Source: Qipengyuania pacifica (GTDB lineage Bacteria > Pseudomonadota > Alphaproteobacteria > Sphingomonadales > Sphingomonadaceae). Taken from it: DNA of 64,000 nucleotides. The notes under the pieces were generated by a model that saw only the letters and a program-made list of their open reading frames with translations, had not been told where the DNA came from and ran no database searches. The stretch is taken from positions 546,274 through 610,273 of the forward strand of contig NZ_JAHWXO010000001.1 of assembly GCF_019857205.1 (NCBI RefSeq). Reading direction: 5' to 3'. The translations under genes and the position numbers were made by a program. This document shows, piece after piece, positions 22,897-31,682 of this stretch (its first letter is position 1; the number at the start of each line of letters is the position of its first letter).

Positions 22897-23601
22897 TTGG
22901 AACTCCCGCTAGGGTCCGATCCCCGCACGGACGTCATACGGCGGCTTCAGGCGCTGCTTGTCCAACGGTTCGGACGTATCGAACGCGCGGCCGCCGCGTG
23001 GCGGCAACCGGAATGGGTACTGGTCCAGGGTGTGATCGGTGCGCAGACGAAATCGGAGATTTCGAACGCTGCCACCGATCGCCTGTTAAAGCGGTTCAAG
23101 AGCTGGGAAAAGGTTGCGACCGCTGCGCTGGACGAGTTGCAAGCCGAACTCACGACGCAGACTTATCCCGGCGTCGCAGCCGAACGGCTGAAGGCCAGCC
23201 TGTCGGCGATTGTAGCCTCGCGCGGCAAGGTCGATCTTTCGCATCTTGGTGAAATGAAAACTCGCGAAGCCATGAACTGGCTGGAGCAGCTACCCGGTGT
23301 GGGGCGCAAGATCGCTGCCGGGGTCATGAATGCATCCACACTTGACCGGCGCGCCATCGTTCTCGACGGTCATCACAAGCGTATCCTTCAGCGAATGGGC
23401 CTTGTCCCGCCGAAAGCAAACACGGAACGCGCCTTCGACGCGATCATGCCTGTAATGCCGGAAGAATGGTCCGGCGCTGACTATGATGAACACCACTTGC
23501 TGATGAAGAAGCTGGGCCAGTCATGGTGCCGACCGTCGGTGCCGGATTGCGCCACCTGTCCGGCTCAGGCCCTGTGCAAGACCGGCCTGGCAAACACATG
23601 A
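22897..23601 (+). CDS. Endonuclease III-family DNA glycosylase/lyase
   Basis: Helix-hairpin-helix GPD base-excision protein of 234 residues. The hairpin is LPGVGRKIAAG with the catalytic lysine at K138, the catalytic aspartate is D157 in VLDGHHKRI, and the [4Fe-4S] loop is C211-X6-C218-X2-C221-X5-C227, exactly the endonuclease III spacing. Canonical Nth has VDTH where this protein has LDGHH, so it is a divergent member rather than the standard nth product. A TTG at 22897 was chosen because GGAG lies 5 nt upstream and the longer frame is antisense-like sequence over guaA. It follows guaA by 1 nt. Confidence 0.82.
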   Translation: MELPLGSDPRTDVIRRLQALLVQRFGRIERAAAAWRQPEWVLVQGVIGAQTKSEISNAATDRLLKRFKSWEKVATAALDELQAELTTQTYPGVAAERLKASLSAIVASRGKVDLSHLGEMKTREAMNWLEQLPGVGRKIAAGVMNASTLDRRAIVLDGHHKRILQRMGLVPPKANTERAFDAIMPVMPEEWSGADYDEHHLLMKKLGQSWCRPSVPDCATCPAQALCKTGLANT

Positions 23602-23638
23602 TTGCTGCATCGTCCCGCTTGCTGCAGAAAGGCAGTCG

Positions 23639-24949
23639 ATGAAGCGCCTGGCCTCGATCCTGTTATGGTCCGCGATTGCGGCAGCGTTCATCGGACCGGG
23701 CACGGTCACGGCTGCCGCCAGCGCCGGTGCCGATGCCGGCACGGCGCTGCTATGGGCAGTGGTGTTCTCCGGCATTGCCACATTTACTCTTCAGGAATTC
23801 GCTGGCCGGTTGAGCGTAGCTACGGGCGATGATCTGGCGACTATCCTGCGGCGTCGGTACCCCACCGGTTTTGCACGCATCGCCACCCTTATCCTGATTG
23901 GCGGTGCTATCCTGCTGGGGTGCGCTGCCTATGAAGCTGGCAATATACTGGGCGGGGCAGCGGGCGCGATGCTGACGTTACCCTGGTCCAAGGAGGCTGT
24001 TACCCTCATCCTGGCGGTGATCGCTGCGGCCCTTCTGGTTTCGGGATCGCCGCAAGGCGTGGCCCGGACGATGGCGATTTTCGTCGCGCTCATGGGCGCG
24101 GGATTTCTCGCCGTGGCGATCTCGCTAGCGCCCCCGCTTGCGTCGCTCGTTGCCGGACTTGTGCCCACACCGGGCTTTGGCGACGACAGTGTCGCATTGC
24201 TTGGGGTACTTGCCTTGGTCGGAACCACGGTGGTGCCGTACAATCTCTTTCTCGGCGCTGCCTTGGCCCGGGGGCAGGGGTTGAACGAAATGCGCTTCGG
24301 ACTGGCCGTGGCCGTCGGCTTCGGCCTGCTGATTACCGCTGGTATTCTCGTGGTAGGGACCTCGCTCACCGGCGAATTTTCGTTCGATGCATTGGGCGAC
24401 GTTCTGGCAATCGAACTGGGCGGTTGGGCGCGGACCGGTTTCGGGATCGGCCTGCTCGCTGCCGGCGTCTCGTCGGCAGTGACTGCACCACTTGCCGCCG
24501 CGCTGACGGCGCGCGGCCTGTTCGTCGCGCCAGACGATGCCCGGTGGCAGGCATCCGGATGGCGTTTTCGTTCAGTGTGGCTGGTCATCCTGATCATCGG
24601 CGTGGGGTTCGGGCTGGCCGACATCCGGCCGACACCCGCAATCCTAGCCGCGCAGGCGTTCAACGGCGTGTTGCTACCGCTGGTCGCTTTATTCCTGCTT
24701 GCGGCGATGAACGATGGGGCTCTGTTAGGCGAGAACGCCAACGGACCTGTCGCCAATGCGTTCGGCCTGCTCGTCGTCGGGGTTGCCACCATGCTGGGAC
24801 TGACTGCGCTCGTGCGTGCAGCCGGTACCGCCTTCGGCTTCGAATTGCCCGAGCCGGGCCTGATGCTCCCGGCCTTTGCCGTGGTCGGCGTATTCGTAGC
24901 GAGGGCGGTTATCCGGGCGGCAGGCCAGAAGGCCTTACCCGCAACCTGA
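23639..24949 (+). CDS. Nramp-family-like metal ion transporter with altered metal site
   Basis: Integral membrane protein of 436 residues with about eleven hydrophobic helices and the Nramp fold pattern. In canonical Mn/Fe Nramp proteins helix 1 carries DPGN and helix 6 carries MPH. Here helix 1 reads FIGPGTVTAAASAGA and helix 6 reads VVPYNLFLGAALARG, so the Asp, Asn, Met and His ligands are all replaced. The protein belongs to a broader Nramp-related branch, and its substrate should not be assumed to be manganese. The ATG at 23639 follows an AAAGG site. Its 3' end faces a leftward small secreted-protein gene 8 bp away. Confidence 0.8.
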   Translation: MKRLASILLWSAIAAAFIGPGTVTAAASAGADAGTALLWAVVFSGIATFTLQEFAGRLSVATGDDLATILRRRYPTGFARIATLILIGGAILLGCAAYEAGNILGGAAGAMLTLPWSKEAVTLILAVIAAALLVSGSPQGVARTMAIFVALMGAGFLAVAISLAPPLASLVAGLVPTPGFGDDSVALLGVLALVGTTVVPYNLFLGAALARGQGLNEMRFGLAVAVGFGLLITAGILVVGTSLTGEFSFDALGDVLAIELGGWARTGFGIGLLAAGVSSAVTAPLAAALTARGLFVAPDDARWQASGWRFRSVWLVILIIGVGFGLADIRPTPAILAAQAFNGVLLPLVALFLLAAMNDGALLGENANGPVANAFGLLVVGVATMLGLTALVRAAGTAFGFELPEPGLMLPAFAVVGVFVARAVIRAAGQKALPAT

Positions 24950-24957
24950 TCGGGCGA

Positions 24958-25368
24958 TCAGCCTTCGGTGTCGATCTTTTTGTAAGGGACGAATTCGTCG
25001 AGCAGCAGGATTCCTGACAGAAAGCCATTGACCCGATCGACCAGCTTCACCTGATCGGTACGGCACAGGCTCGATCCGCTGAACCGGTCGATGACCATGA
25101 TGTCGCGATCATCGATACTGTCGGGATTGCGCGTATAATTAACCCATACGGTGTCGCCGTCGCGATAGGTCAGGGCCGTGCCGTCGATCTGGCTGAGATT
25201 GCGACTGCCCAATGTGCGGATGCAGCTTTGCGGCTCGCCTGCAACGCGACCGTCAAGCAGCTTTGCCAGCTTCTCTTCACCGCGTGTCATCTGGGCGTTT
25301 TCATCCGCCAGAACGGGCGAGGAGAGCATTCCGAAAGCGGCAGTGGCTAAGGCGATGTGCTTGAACAT
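24958..25368 (-). CDS. Conserved hypothetical secreted protein
   Basis: Small exported protein of 136 residues with a signal peptide (MFKHIALATAAFGMLSSPVLA). The mature part has two cysteines (in PQSCIRTLG and GSSLCRTDQ) that could form a disulphide, and a beta-rich look (TALTYRDGDTVWVNYTRN). I do not recognise a named domain. It sits alone between convergent and co-directional genes, 75 bp downstream of tldD on the same strand. Confidence 0.75.
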   Translation of the reverse strand: MFKHIALATAAFGMLSSPVLADENAQMTRGEEKLAKLLDGRVAGEPQSCIRTLGSRNLSQIDGTALTYRDGDTVWVNYTRNPDSIDDRDIMVIDRFSGSSLCRTDQVKLVDRVNGFLSGILLLDEFVPYKKIDTEG

Positions 25369-25443
25369 GTCGAATCTCCTGAAGGATGTTCGGATACTAG
25401 ACCCTCGTGACTGAACCTTCGATGAGTCGAACGCCTGGCGGGG

Positions 25444-26865
25444 TCAGGCCGTTCCGCCCACGGTGATGCCATCGATAAGCAGGGTGGGTTGCCCAACGCC
25501 GGCGGGCACGCTCTGACCTCCCTTGCCGCAGACGCCGATGCCTTCGTCGAGAGCCATGTCGTTGCCGATACCGCGCACCTTTGTCAGCACGGTCGGCCCG
25601 TCACCGATCAGGGTGGCACCCTTTATCGGGGCAATCACTTTGCCCTTTTCGACCTTATAGGCTTCCGTACAGGCGAAGACGAACTTGCCGGATACGATAT
25701 CGACCTGTCCGCCGCCGAAGCTGGTTGCGTAGATTCCGTCGTCCATACGGCTCAGAAGTTCTTCTGGATCGTCCGTTCCGCTTTGCATGAAGGTATTGGT
25801 CATACGCGGCATGGGCGTGTGCTCGTAGGACTGGCGGCGCCCATTACCGGTCGCCTCCACGCCCATCAGCCGTGCGTTGAGCCGGTCCTGCATGTATCCT
25901 TTGAGAATGCCGTCTTTGATCAGGACGGTTTCGCGTGTGGGGGTTCCTTCATCATCGATGCTGAGTGAACCCCGGCGGTTTGCGATGCTGCCATCGTCGA
26001 TGACGGTGACGCCGGGCGCCGCCACGCGTTCGCCGATGCGGCCGGAAAAGGCGCTTGTGCCCTTGCGGTTGAAATCTCCTTCGAGCCCATGTCCTACAGC
26101 TTCATGCAGCAGCACACCCGGCCAGCCGGGGCCGAGCAATACGGTTTTCTCACCGGCAGGGGCCTCGATGCTCTCCAGATTTACCAGTGCTTGGCGCACA
26201 GCTTCATCGACCGCGTTCATCCACCGGCCTTCATCGAACAGCGTGTCGTAGAGATAACGTCCGCCGAAGCCGAAACTGCCGGTTTCGCGGCGCCCGTTCG
26301 CTTCGGCAACGATGCTGACGTTAAGTCGCACGAGGGGGCGAATATCGCGCGCCGTGAAGCCATCGGCGCGGATGATGTCGATCGCGCTCCAGCTGGCCGA
26401 CATGCCCGCAGTAACTTGCGCTACGCGCGGATCCTTCGCCCGCGCAACAGCGTCGATCTTTTCGAGCAAGGCCACCTTCTCGGCGAACGGCACCAGATCC
26501 AGCGGGCTGGCATCGGTGTAAAGATGGCGATTGGTCCGTTCCGGCGGGGCGGAATGCGGAGATTTGGTCGCGTCCAGCAATTGCAGCGTCTCGCCTGCGC
26601 GGGCGATGGCTGCGGCGCTGATTTCGTTCGCATGGGCAAAGCCGGTTGTCTCGCCGGAAACGCCGCGCAGGCCGAACCCCGAATCTCGACTGTAATCAGC
26701 GGTCTTCAGCCGGCCATCGTCAAAAGCGAAGCTCTCGGTCGCCATGAACTGGAGATAAAGCTCGCCATCGTCGCAAGGCGCCAGCAGCCGTGCTGTCAAT
26801 GCCTTGGCTTCCTCGGGGTCGAGCTGGTTGTAAAGAAGGGCGTGGGGATCGTTCGCTGGCGTCAT
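25444..26865 (-). CDS. tldD: Metalloprotease subunit TldD
   Basis: TldD of the TldD/TldE (PmbA) peptidase, 473 residues, involved in peptide maturation and antidote degradation in other bacteria. The zinc-binding HExxxH motif is H254-E-A-V-G-H259 followed by GLEGD. The flanking conserved segments GPGWPGVLLHEAVGHG and GYMQDRLNARLMGVEATGNGRRQS, and the C-terminal GIGNDMALDEGIGVCGKGGQ, are TldD-specific. The ATG at 26865 has AGGATGG upstream. No tldE/pmbA gene is adjacent, so the partner must be elsewhere. The zinc-finger gene lies 52 bp upstream on the same strand. Confidence 0.95.
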   Translation of the reverse strand: MTPANDPHALLYNQLDPEEAKALTARLLAPCDDGELYLQFMATESFAFDDGRLKTADYSRDSGFGLRGVSGETTGFAHANEISAAAIARAGETLQLLDATKSPHSAPPERTNRHLYTDASPLDLVPFAEKVALLEKIDAVARAKDPRVAQVTAGMSASWSAIDIIRADGFTARDIRPLVRLNVSIVAEANGRRETGSFGFGGRYLYDTLFDEGRWMNAVDEAVRQALVNLESIEAPAGEKTVLLGPGWPGVLLHEAVGHGLEGDFNRKGTSAFSGRIGERVAAPGVTVIDDGSIANRRGSLSIDDEGTPTRETVLIKDGILKGYMQDRLNARLMGVEATGNGRRQSYEHTPMPRMTNTFMQSGTDDPEELLSRMDDGIYATSFGGGQVDIVSGKFVFACTEAYKVEKGKVIAPIKGATLIGDGPTVLTKVRGIGNDMALDEGIGVCGKGGQSVPAGVGQPTLLIDGITVGGTA

Positions 26866-26917
26866 ACCATCCTATGTAGGGATGGCTGAGGCCAAAGGCG
26901 AGGGGCCACTGCCAGCC

Positions 26918-27178
26918 TTACGGGTGCCCGGGATCGGCGCCTTCGGAGATGTCCATCAACTGCGACTGATCGACGCCGTCTGCTGGTCCGCCGATCAGGA
27001 CGAAGCGCCGGTCGCAATAGCCGCAATCGACATAACCATGCTCGTCGATCTCGAGATAGACTTTCGGGTGACCGAGTGCGGCGGGCTTGTAATTCACGCC
27101 GGTACGGATGTCGGTTGCGCCATCGCACCACACGCGCCGCGTGGTGACCTTGGACAATTCGGGAGGAGGCAGGCTCAT
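26918..27178 (-). CDS. NDUFS6-type zinc-finger domain protein (zf-CHCC)
   Basis: Small protein of 86 residues with a complex-I NDUFS6-like zinc ribbon: a Cys in RRVWCDGA, a His in ALGHPKVYLEIDEHG, then C-X2-C in VDCGYCDRRF. Bacterial members are widespread in alphaproteobacteria and are thought to be related to the mitochondrial complex I subunit. The ATG at 27178 starts MSLPPPELSKVTTRRVWCDG; an in-frame ATG further upstream would add 19 unconserved residues. It precedes tldD on the same strand. Confidence 0.85.
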   Translation of the reverse strand: MSLPPPELSKVTTRRVWCDGATDIRTGVNYKPAALGHPKVYLEIDEHGYVDCGYCDRRFVLIGGPADGVDQSQLMDISEGADPGHP

Positions 27179-27261
27179 GAACAATGCCGATAATATGTGC
27201 ATCGCGCCTACGCAAGCATTCGCCGCTTGTCGCATTGGCGCGCTGCACCTAGGTCGGCTGC

Positions 27262-28200
27262 ATGACTACTCCCCCAGCGATACGCATCGACGACCTCGTC
27301 AAGGAATATGCACCTGCCGGCCCGGGCGAAAAGCCCAAGCTTGCGCTGAAGGGGGTAAGCTTCGATGTCCCGCAAGGTGGCATTTTCGGATTGCTGGGCC
27401 CTAACGGCGCAGGCAAATCCACCCTTATCAATATTCTCGCAGGTTTGGTCAGGAAGACCCGTGGCAGCGCCGAAATCTGGGGCTTCGATATCGGCGATAA
27501 CCCGCGCAATGCGAAGCGATCCATCGGGATCGTTCCGCAGGAGATCGTCTTCGATCCCTTTTTCACGCCTTTCGAAGTGCTGGAAAACCAGGGCGGCTTT
27601 TACGGTATCCCCAAATCGGAGCGGCGCAGCGAGGAACTGCTGAAAGCTGTGCATCTGTGGGACAAGCGCGATGCCTATGCACGCACGCTATCTGGCGGGA
27701 TGAAGCGCAGGCTTCTGATCGCAAAGGCGATGGTTCATTCGCCTCCGATCCTCGTGCTCGACGAACCGACTGCGGGAGTCGACGTCGAATTGCGCCGCCA
27801 GCTCTGGGAATTGGTGACCGATCTCAACCGGCAAGGTGTGACGGTCGTTCTGACTACGCACTATCTCGAAGAAGCGGAGCAGCTTTGCGATCGCATCGCG
27901 ATCATCAACCATGGTGAACTGATCGCCGAAAAACCGACGAGAGAACTGGTGGGAATGGCGCGGGAAAAAGTCGTGTCAATCACGGTGGACAAGGATTTGG
28001 GCGGTCCGATCATGGAAGATGCTTTCACCAAAGCCGAAGTAATCGAACCGCGCAGGCTGGAAATCACTTACGATCGCGACAAGGCGAGCGCTGGGCAGGT
28101 GCTGGCCCTGGTCCAGTCGCATGGCTACGCCATTGAGGATGTCACCACGCGCGAGGCAGATCTGGAAGACGTCTTCGTCCAGTTGACCGGCGCGGGGTGA
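27262..28200 (+). CDS. ABC transporter ATP-binding protein (ABC-2 export type)
   Basis: ATPase of 312 residues with Walker A GPNGAGKST, signature LSGGMKRR, Walker B ILVLDEPTAGVD and the switch histidine in TTHYLEEAEQ. The C-terminal extension with an EDVFVQLTG ending is typical of the CcmA/NodI/DrrA-like group that powers ABC-2 membrane proteins for polysaccharide, drug or lipid export. No permease gene is adjacent on either side, so its partner is not identified. The ATG at 27262 is the only good start in frame with the conserved N-terminus. Confidence 0.9.
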   Translation: MTTPPAIRIDDLVKEYAPAGPGEKPKLALKGVSFDVPQGGIFGLLGPNGAGKSTLINILAGLVRKTRGSAEIWGFDIGDNPRNAKRSIGIVPQEIVFDPFFTPFEVLENQGGFYGIPKSERRSEELLKAVHLWDKRDAYARTLSGGMKRRLLIAKAMVHSPPILVLDEPTAGVDVELRRQLWELVTDLNRQGVTVVLTTHYLEEAEQLCDRIAIINHGELIAEKPTRELVGMAREKVVSITVDKDLGGPIMEDAFTKAEVIEPRRLEITYDRDKASAGQVLALVQSHGYAIEDVTTREADLEDVFVQLTGAG

Positions 28201-28209
28201 TAACAACCG

Positions 28210-28398
28210 CTACATGAAGGCGCGGGGCCCCAGGCCTGCATCCTTTACCCGCTGAAGTTCCCAGTGATGCGGCTCGATCTCTTCCATCGGTGCCTTGCAA
28301 TTACGGCAGCGCCCTACCTGCTGGCCTGCTGCGCGCTTTACATTCGTGCGATCTACGCTGTGCTTTCCGACAGCGCAGGCAATACGTCCCAGTCCCAT
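28210..28398 (-). CDS. Small Cys/His-rich hypothetical protein
   Basis: A 62-residue protein starting MGLGRIACAVGKHSVDRTNV. It has a C-X4-H pair near residues 8-13 and a C-X2-C pair in GRCRNCKAPMEEIEPHHW, a layout suggesting a small zinc ribbon. AGAGGG lies 6 nt before the ATG, a good ribosome binding site, and the gene exactly fills the gap between the ABC ATPase and nadB. I do not recognise a named family. Confidence rests on the metal-ligand pattern and the translation signal. Confidence 0.6.
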   Translation of the reverse strand: MGLGRIACAVGKHSVDRTNVKRAAGQQVGRCRNCKAPMEEIEPHHWELQRVKDAGLGPRAFM

Positions 28399-28601
28399 TT
28401 ACGACCCTCTGCGTCCCTTGTGATATTCCCCTATCGATTCGTGCCTTAAGGCGGCCGTGACGCTGCGTTAACCGTGCTGCGCCGAATCGTGGCTGGTATG
28501 CTGCGAGTTTGAAATATGCGCGGCGAATCGAGCAGTTTCACTGTATTTCGCCGAAGTCTGTTTTTCTTGCCGCCCGCATTCTGGCCAGCCATGACGTTGT
28601 G

Positions 28602-30188
28602 ATGACAGCGATTCCTCATGACGTCCTGGTGATCGGTTCAGGCGCTGCCGGCCTGACCGCGGCACTGGCCCTGGCCGAAACGAAAAAGGTGCTCGTTCTG
28701 GCGAAGGGGCGGCTCGACAGCGGTTCGACTGCTTGGGCGCAAGGAGGCATCGCCGCCGTTCTCGATGCGGGCGATACGTTCGAAAACCACGTTCGCGATA
28801 CGATGATCGCGGGGGCGGGCCTCAATAATCGTGAAACGGTGGAATTTGTGATCGAGCGGGCACCCGCCTCGATCGACCGGTTGAGCGAACTGGGTGTTCC
28901 TTTCAATCGCGAAGCGGGCGATCTTCATCTTACTCGGGAAGGCGGGCACTCGCATCGCCGCATCGTCCACGTAAACGACGCGACGGGTTGGGCCGTGCAG
29001 GCAGCATTGCTCAAGGCGGCGGAGGAAAATCCGAACATTACCCTGCTGCCCGGCCAAAGCTGCGTGGACCTGATTACAGGACGCAATCAGGTCGACTATT
29101 CCGGTTCGGGTCGGGTGTGGGGTGCCTATGCGCTCGACGAGGAAACCGGCGAGGTCGTGTCACATGTCGCCCGCGCAACGGTGCTGGCGGCAGGCGGCGC
29201 AGGGCGCGTCTATCTGTTCAGTACGGCTCCACGGGGCGCGACTGGCGATGGTATCGCCATGGCTTGGCGGGCAGGCGCGCGCGTTTCCAACATGGAGATG
29301 ATGCAGTTCCACCCGACGTGCCTCTACAATCTCGACGTCAAGAATTTCCTGATTACCGAAGCCGTGCGCGGTGAAGGCGGGCGTTTGCTGAACCCGATCA
29401 CGGGCGAGCGGTACATGAAGAAATATGACCCTGAGCGGATGGAGCTTGCCCCGCGCGATATCGTGGCGCGGGCCAACGACGATCAGATAAAACGTCACGG
29501 CCTCGATTACGTCCATCTCGATATCAGCCACGAGCCTGCCGAATTCGTGATGGAGCATTTTCCCACCATCCACGAAAAGCTGCTCGGGCTGGGGATCGAC
29601 ATGACCAAGGGACCGATCCCCGTCGTCCCGGCTCAGCATTATACCTGCGGCGGCGTTAAGATCGGGCTCGATGCCAAGACCGATCTGCCGGGTCTGTGGG
29701 CGGCTGGCGAATGCACGGAAAGCGGGCTGCACGGCGCCAATCGCCTTGCGTCGAATTCCCTGCTCGAATGTTTCGTGTTCGGCGAGGCGGCGGCCAAGGA
29801 CATCCTCGAATGCTGGGACAAGCTCGACGATCCGCCGGAAATCCTCTCCTGGGATGAAAGCCGGGTGACCGATTCCGACGAGGAAGTGGTGATCAAGCAG
29901 AACTGGACGGAGATTCGCCGGTTCATGTGGAACTACGTCGGTATCGTACGCACCACCAAGCGGCTCGAACGTGCGGCGCACCGCATCCGCCTCCTGCGCG
30001 ACGAGGTCGAAGATTATTACGGACATTTCCGTGTGACGACCGATCTCATCGAACTGAGAAATCTGCTCGAATGCGCGGACCTCATCGTGAGCAGCGCGTT
30101 GAAGCGGCATGAAAGCCGCGGGCTTCACTTCATCCTCGATTATCCCGAAACCAACCCGATCGGGCGCGACACGGTACTGGTCCCATAG
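28602..30188 (+). CDS. nadB: L-aspartate oxidase
   Basis: First enzyme of de novo NAD synthesis: oxidises aspartate to iminoaspartate with FAD; 528 residues. The dinucleotide-binding motif is HDVLVIGSGAAGLTAALA at the N-terminus. Family motifs follow: STAWAQGGIAAVL, MEMMQFHPTCLY, ITEAVRGEGG, and SGLHGANRLASNSLLECFVFG. The C-terminal helical domain contains the succinate-dehydrogenase-like helices. The ATG at 28602 gives the standard start. nadA and nadC are not in this window. The stop codon lies inside a hairpin shared with the convergent PilZ gene. Confidence 0.95.
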   Translation: MTAIPHDVLVIGSGAAGLTAALALAETKKVLVLAKGRLDSGSTAWAQGGIAAVLDAGDTFENHVRDTMIAGAGLNNRETVEFVIERAPASIDRLSELGVPFNREAGDLHLTREGGHSHRRIVHVNDATGWAVQAALLKAAEENPNITLLPGQSCVDLITGRNQVDYSGSGRVWGAYALDEETGEVVSHVARATVLAAGGAGRVYLFSTAPRGATGDGIAMAWRAGARVSNMEMMQFHPTCLYNLDVKNFLITEAVRGEGGRLLNPITGERYMKKYDPERMELAPRDIVARANDDQIKRHGLDYVHLDISHEPAEFVMEHFPTIHEKLLGLGIDMTKGPIPVVPAQHYTCGGVKIGLDAKTDLPGLWAAGECTESGLHGANRLASNSLLECFVFGEAAAKDILECWDKLDDPPEILSWDESRVTDSDEEVVIKQNWTEIRRFMWNYVGIVRTTKRLERAAHRIRLLRDEVEDYYGHFRVTTDLIELRNLLECADLIVSSALKRHESRGLHFILDYPETNPIGRDTVLVP

Positions 30189-30200
30189 GGCGATGCCCTA
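30186..30200. terminator. Short inverted repeat spanning both convergent stop codons
   Basis: TAGGGC-gat-GCCCTA is perfectly symmetric and contains the nadB stop (30186-30188) and the stop of the PilZ gene on the other strand (30198-30200). It may act as a weak bidirectional 3'-end hairpin; there is no T run. Confidence 0.35.
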
Positions 30201-30563
30201 GTCGGCAAGGCCCCGGTCTGGGCGCATGGGAGGAAACCCCCGTCCGAATTGGTCGACGGGTAACTCGTCCCGCGCATGCTGCAACGTGCCGAGCATGAAG
30301 TATTTCACCGTGGCCTCGCCGATCGGGCGAGCAAACCCGATCCCGATTTCTTCGCCTTCCGCCCACATGACTTCGCCTTCAACCGCCACGCCTTCGAGCA
30401 GGGTGACCGTCACGGCTTCGCCGACCTCCGCATTGACGCGGGTTCCGGTGATCTTGCAGCCTTCGCGTGAGAGGTTGAGCATTCTGCCGCGCGCAGCAAC
30501 GCCATTGATGGAAACCATCACGTCGTCGTCGGTCTTGGAGCGATTGCCCCTACGCTTTTCCAT
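30198..30563 (-). CDS. PilZ-domain protein (cyclic-di-GMP binding)
   Basis: Small cytoplasmic protein of 121 residues. The PilZ signature is complete: R4-x-x-x-R8 (RRGNR) and N30-x-S32-x-x-G35 (NLSREG). Such proteins bind cyclic-di-GMP and alter motility, polysaccharide synthesis or transcription. A membrane-bound diguanylate cyclase gene occurs in the same window (37713-38909). The gene is convergent with nadB and divergent from the hydrolase gene. Confidence 0.88.
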   Translation of the reverse strand: MEKRRGNRSKTDDDVMVSINGVAARGRMLNLSREGCKITGTRVNAEVGEAVTVTLLEGVAVEGEVMWAEGEEIGIGFARPIGEATVKYFMLGTLQHARDELPVDQFGRGFPPMRPDRGLAD

Positions 30564-30791
30564 CCCGGTGCCCCCGCGGATTGAGATCCCGCATTAGCAG
30601 AGCCAGACAGTTCGCGCCTTGTATTGTAGGAAGGCGACATAAGCGAAATAAAGGTGTCATTCTACCGTGACCCAAGCGCCGTATCATGCGGCTTATGGCA
30701 CGCGCTCATTATTCTTATGTCGCACACTTCCCATGGACAACGCGTTGCTTTTCGGTTGAACCTGCGATTCTGTGAACCACGGGAGAGGCAT

Positions 30792-31682
30792 GTGCCGAAG
30801 GCGACAGCGAACGGGATCGAAATCCACTACGAGGAAACCGGCGATCCGGCCGATCCAGCGATGCTGCTGATCATGGGGTTCGGCGCGCAGCTCACGCTGT
30901 GGCCCGACGAACTGGTCGAAAGACTCGCCAGTCACGGCTTCCGCGTAATCCGATATGACAATCGCGACATCGGCCTCAGCCAGAAATTCGATGGGGTAAA
31001 GGCACCTGGCCTGATCAAGCTGACCTTGATGTCCAAGATCGGCCTCACGCCCAAGGTTCCCTATACCTTGGCCGACATGGCTGACGATGGCGCCGGTCTG
31101 CTGGACGCGCTCGGAATCGACAAGGCGCATATCGTGGGCGCGAGCATGGGCGGAATGATCGCGCAGCATCTTGTGCATCGCCATGCGGACAGGTGCCTTT
31201 CGCTGACATCCGTTTTTTCGACCAGCGGCAATCCCAAACTGCCGCCCGCCAGGCCGGAGGCGATGAAAGCGCTGGTGACCCGTCCCGACAGTACGGACGA
31301 AGACGTGCTCGTCGATCACGGGGTGATGCTCGCGCGAACCATCGGATCGCCCGGCTACCCGACGGCGGATGACCGCCTGCGCGATCGCACGCGCGCCAGC
31401 ATTCGCCGCAGCTTCTACCCTGAAGGGCCCACGCGCCATCTCTCGGCTATCGTGGCGGATGGGGACCGGCGGCCTATGCTGAGGGATATCGTCGTGCCCA
31501 CCCTCGTGCTGCATGGCGAAGACGATCCGCTTGTGCCGTGCGAAGGCGGCAGGGACACCGCAGTCTGCATTCCGGGCGCGAAGCTGAAGACTATTCGCGG
31601 ATGGGGTCATGACCTGCCTCTGGAACTGGTCGATGAGGTGGCCGATGCCATCGCGGGCCACGCCAAATCTGCGACAGGCTGA
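30792..31682 (+). CDS. Alpha/beta hydrolase
   Basis: Hydrolase of 296 residues with a complete catalytic triad: nucleophile Ser in GASMGGMIA, Asp in LHGEDDPLVP and His in GWGHDLPLEL. The oxyanion region is LIMGFGAQLTLW near the N-terminus and the RYDNRDIGLSQ segment resembles esterases and lipid- or polyketide-type hydrolases. The GTG at 30792 is preferred because GGGAGAGG lies 6-8 nt upstream; the frame is open further upstream but is not family-like. The natural ester substrate cannot be read from sequence. Confidence 0.88.
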   Translation: MPKATANGIEIHYEETGDPADPAMLLIMGFGAQLTLWPDELVERLASHGFRVIRYDNRDIGLSQKFDGVKAPGLIKLTLMSKIGLTPKVPYTLADMADDGAGLLDALGIDKAHIVGASMGGMIAQHLVHRHADRCLSLTSVFSTSGNPKLPPARPEAMKALVTRPDSTDEDVLVDHGVMLARTIGSPGYPTADDRLRDRTRASIRRSFYPEGPTRHLSAIVADGDRRPMLRDIVVPTLVLHGEDDPLVPCEGGRDTAVCIPGAKLKTIRGWGHDLPLELVDEVADAIAGHAKSATG

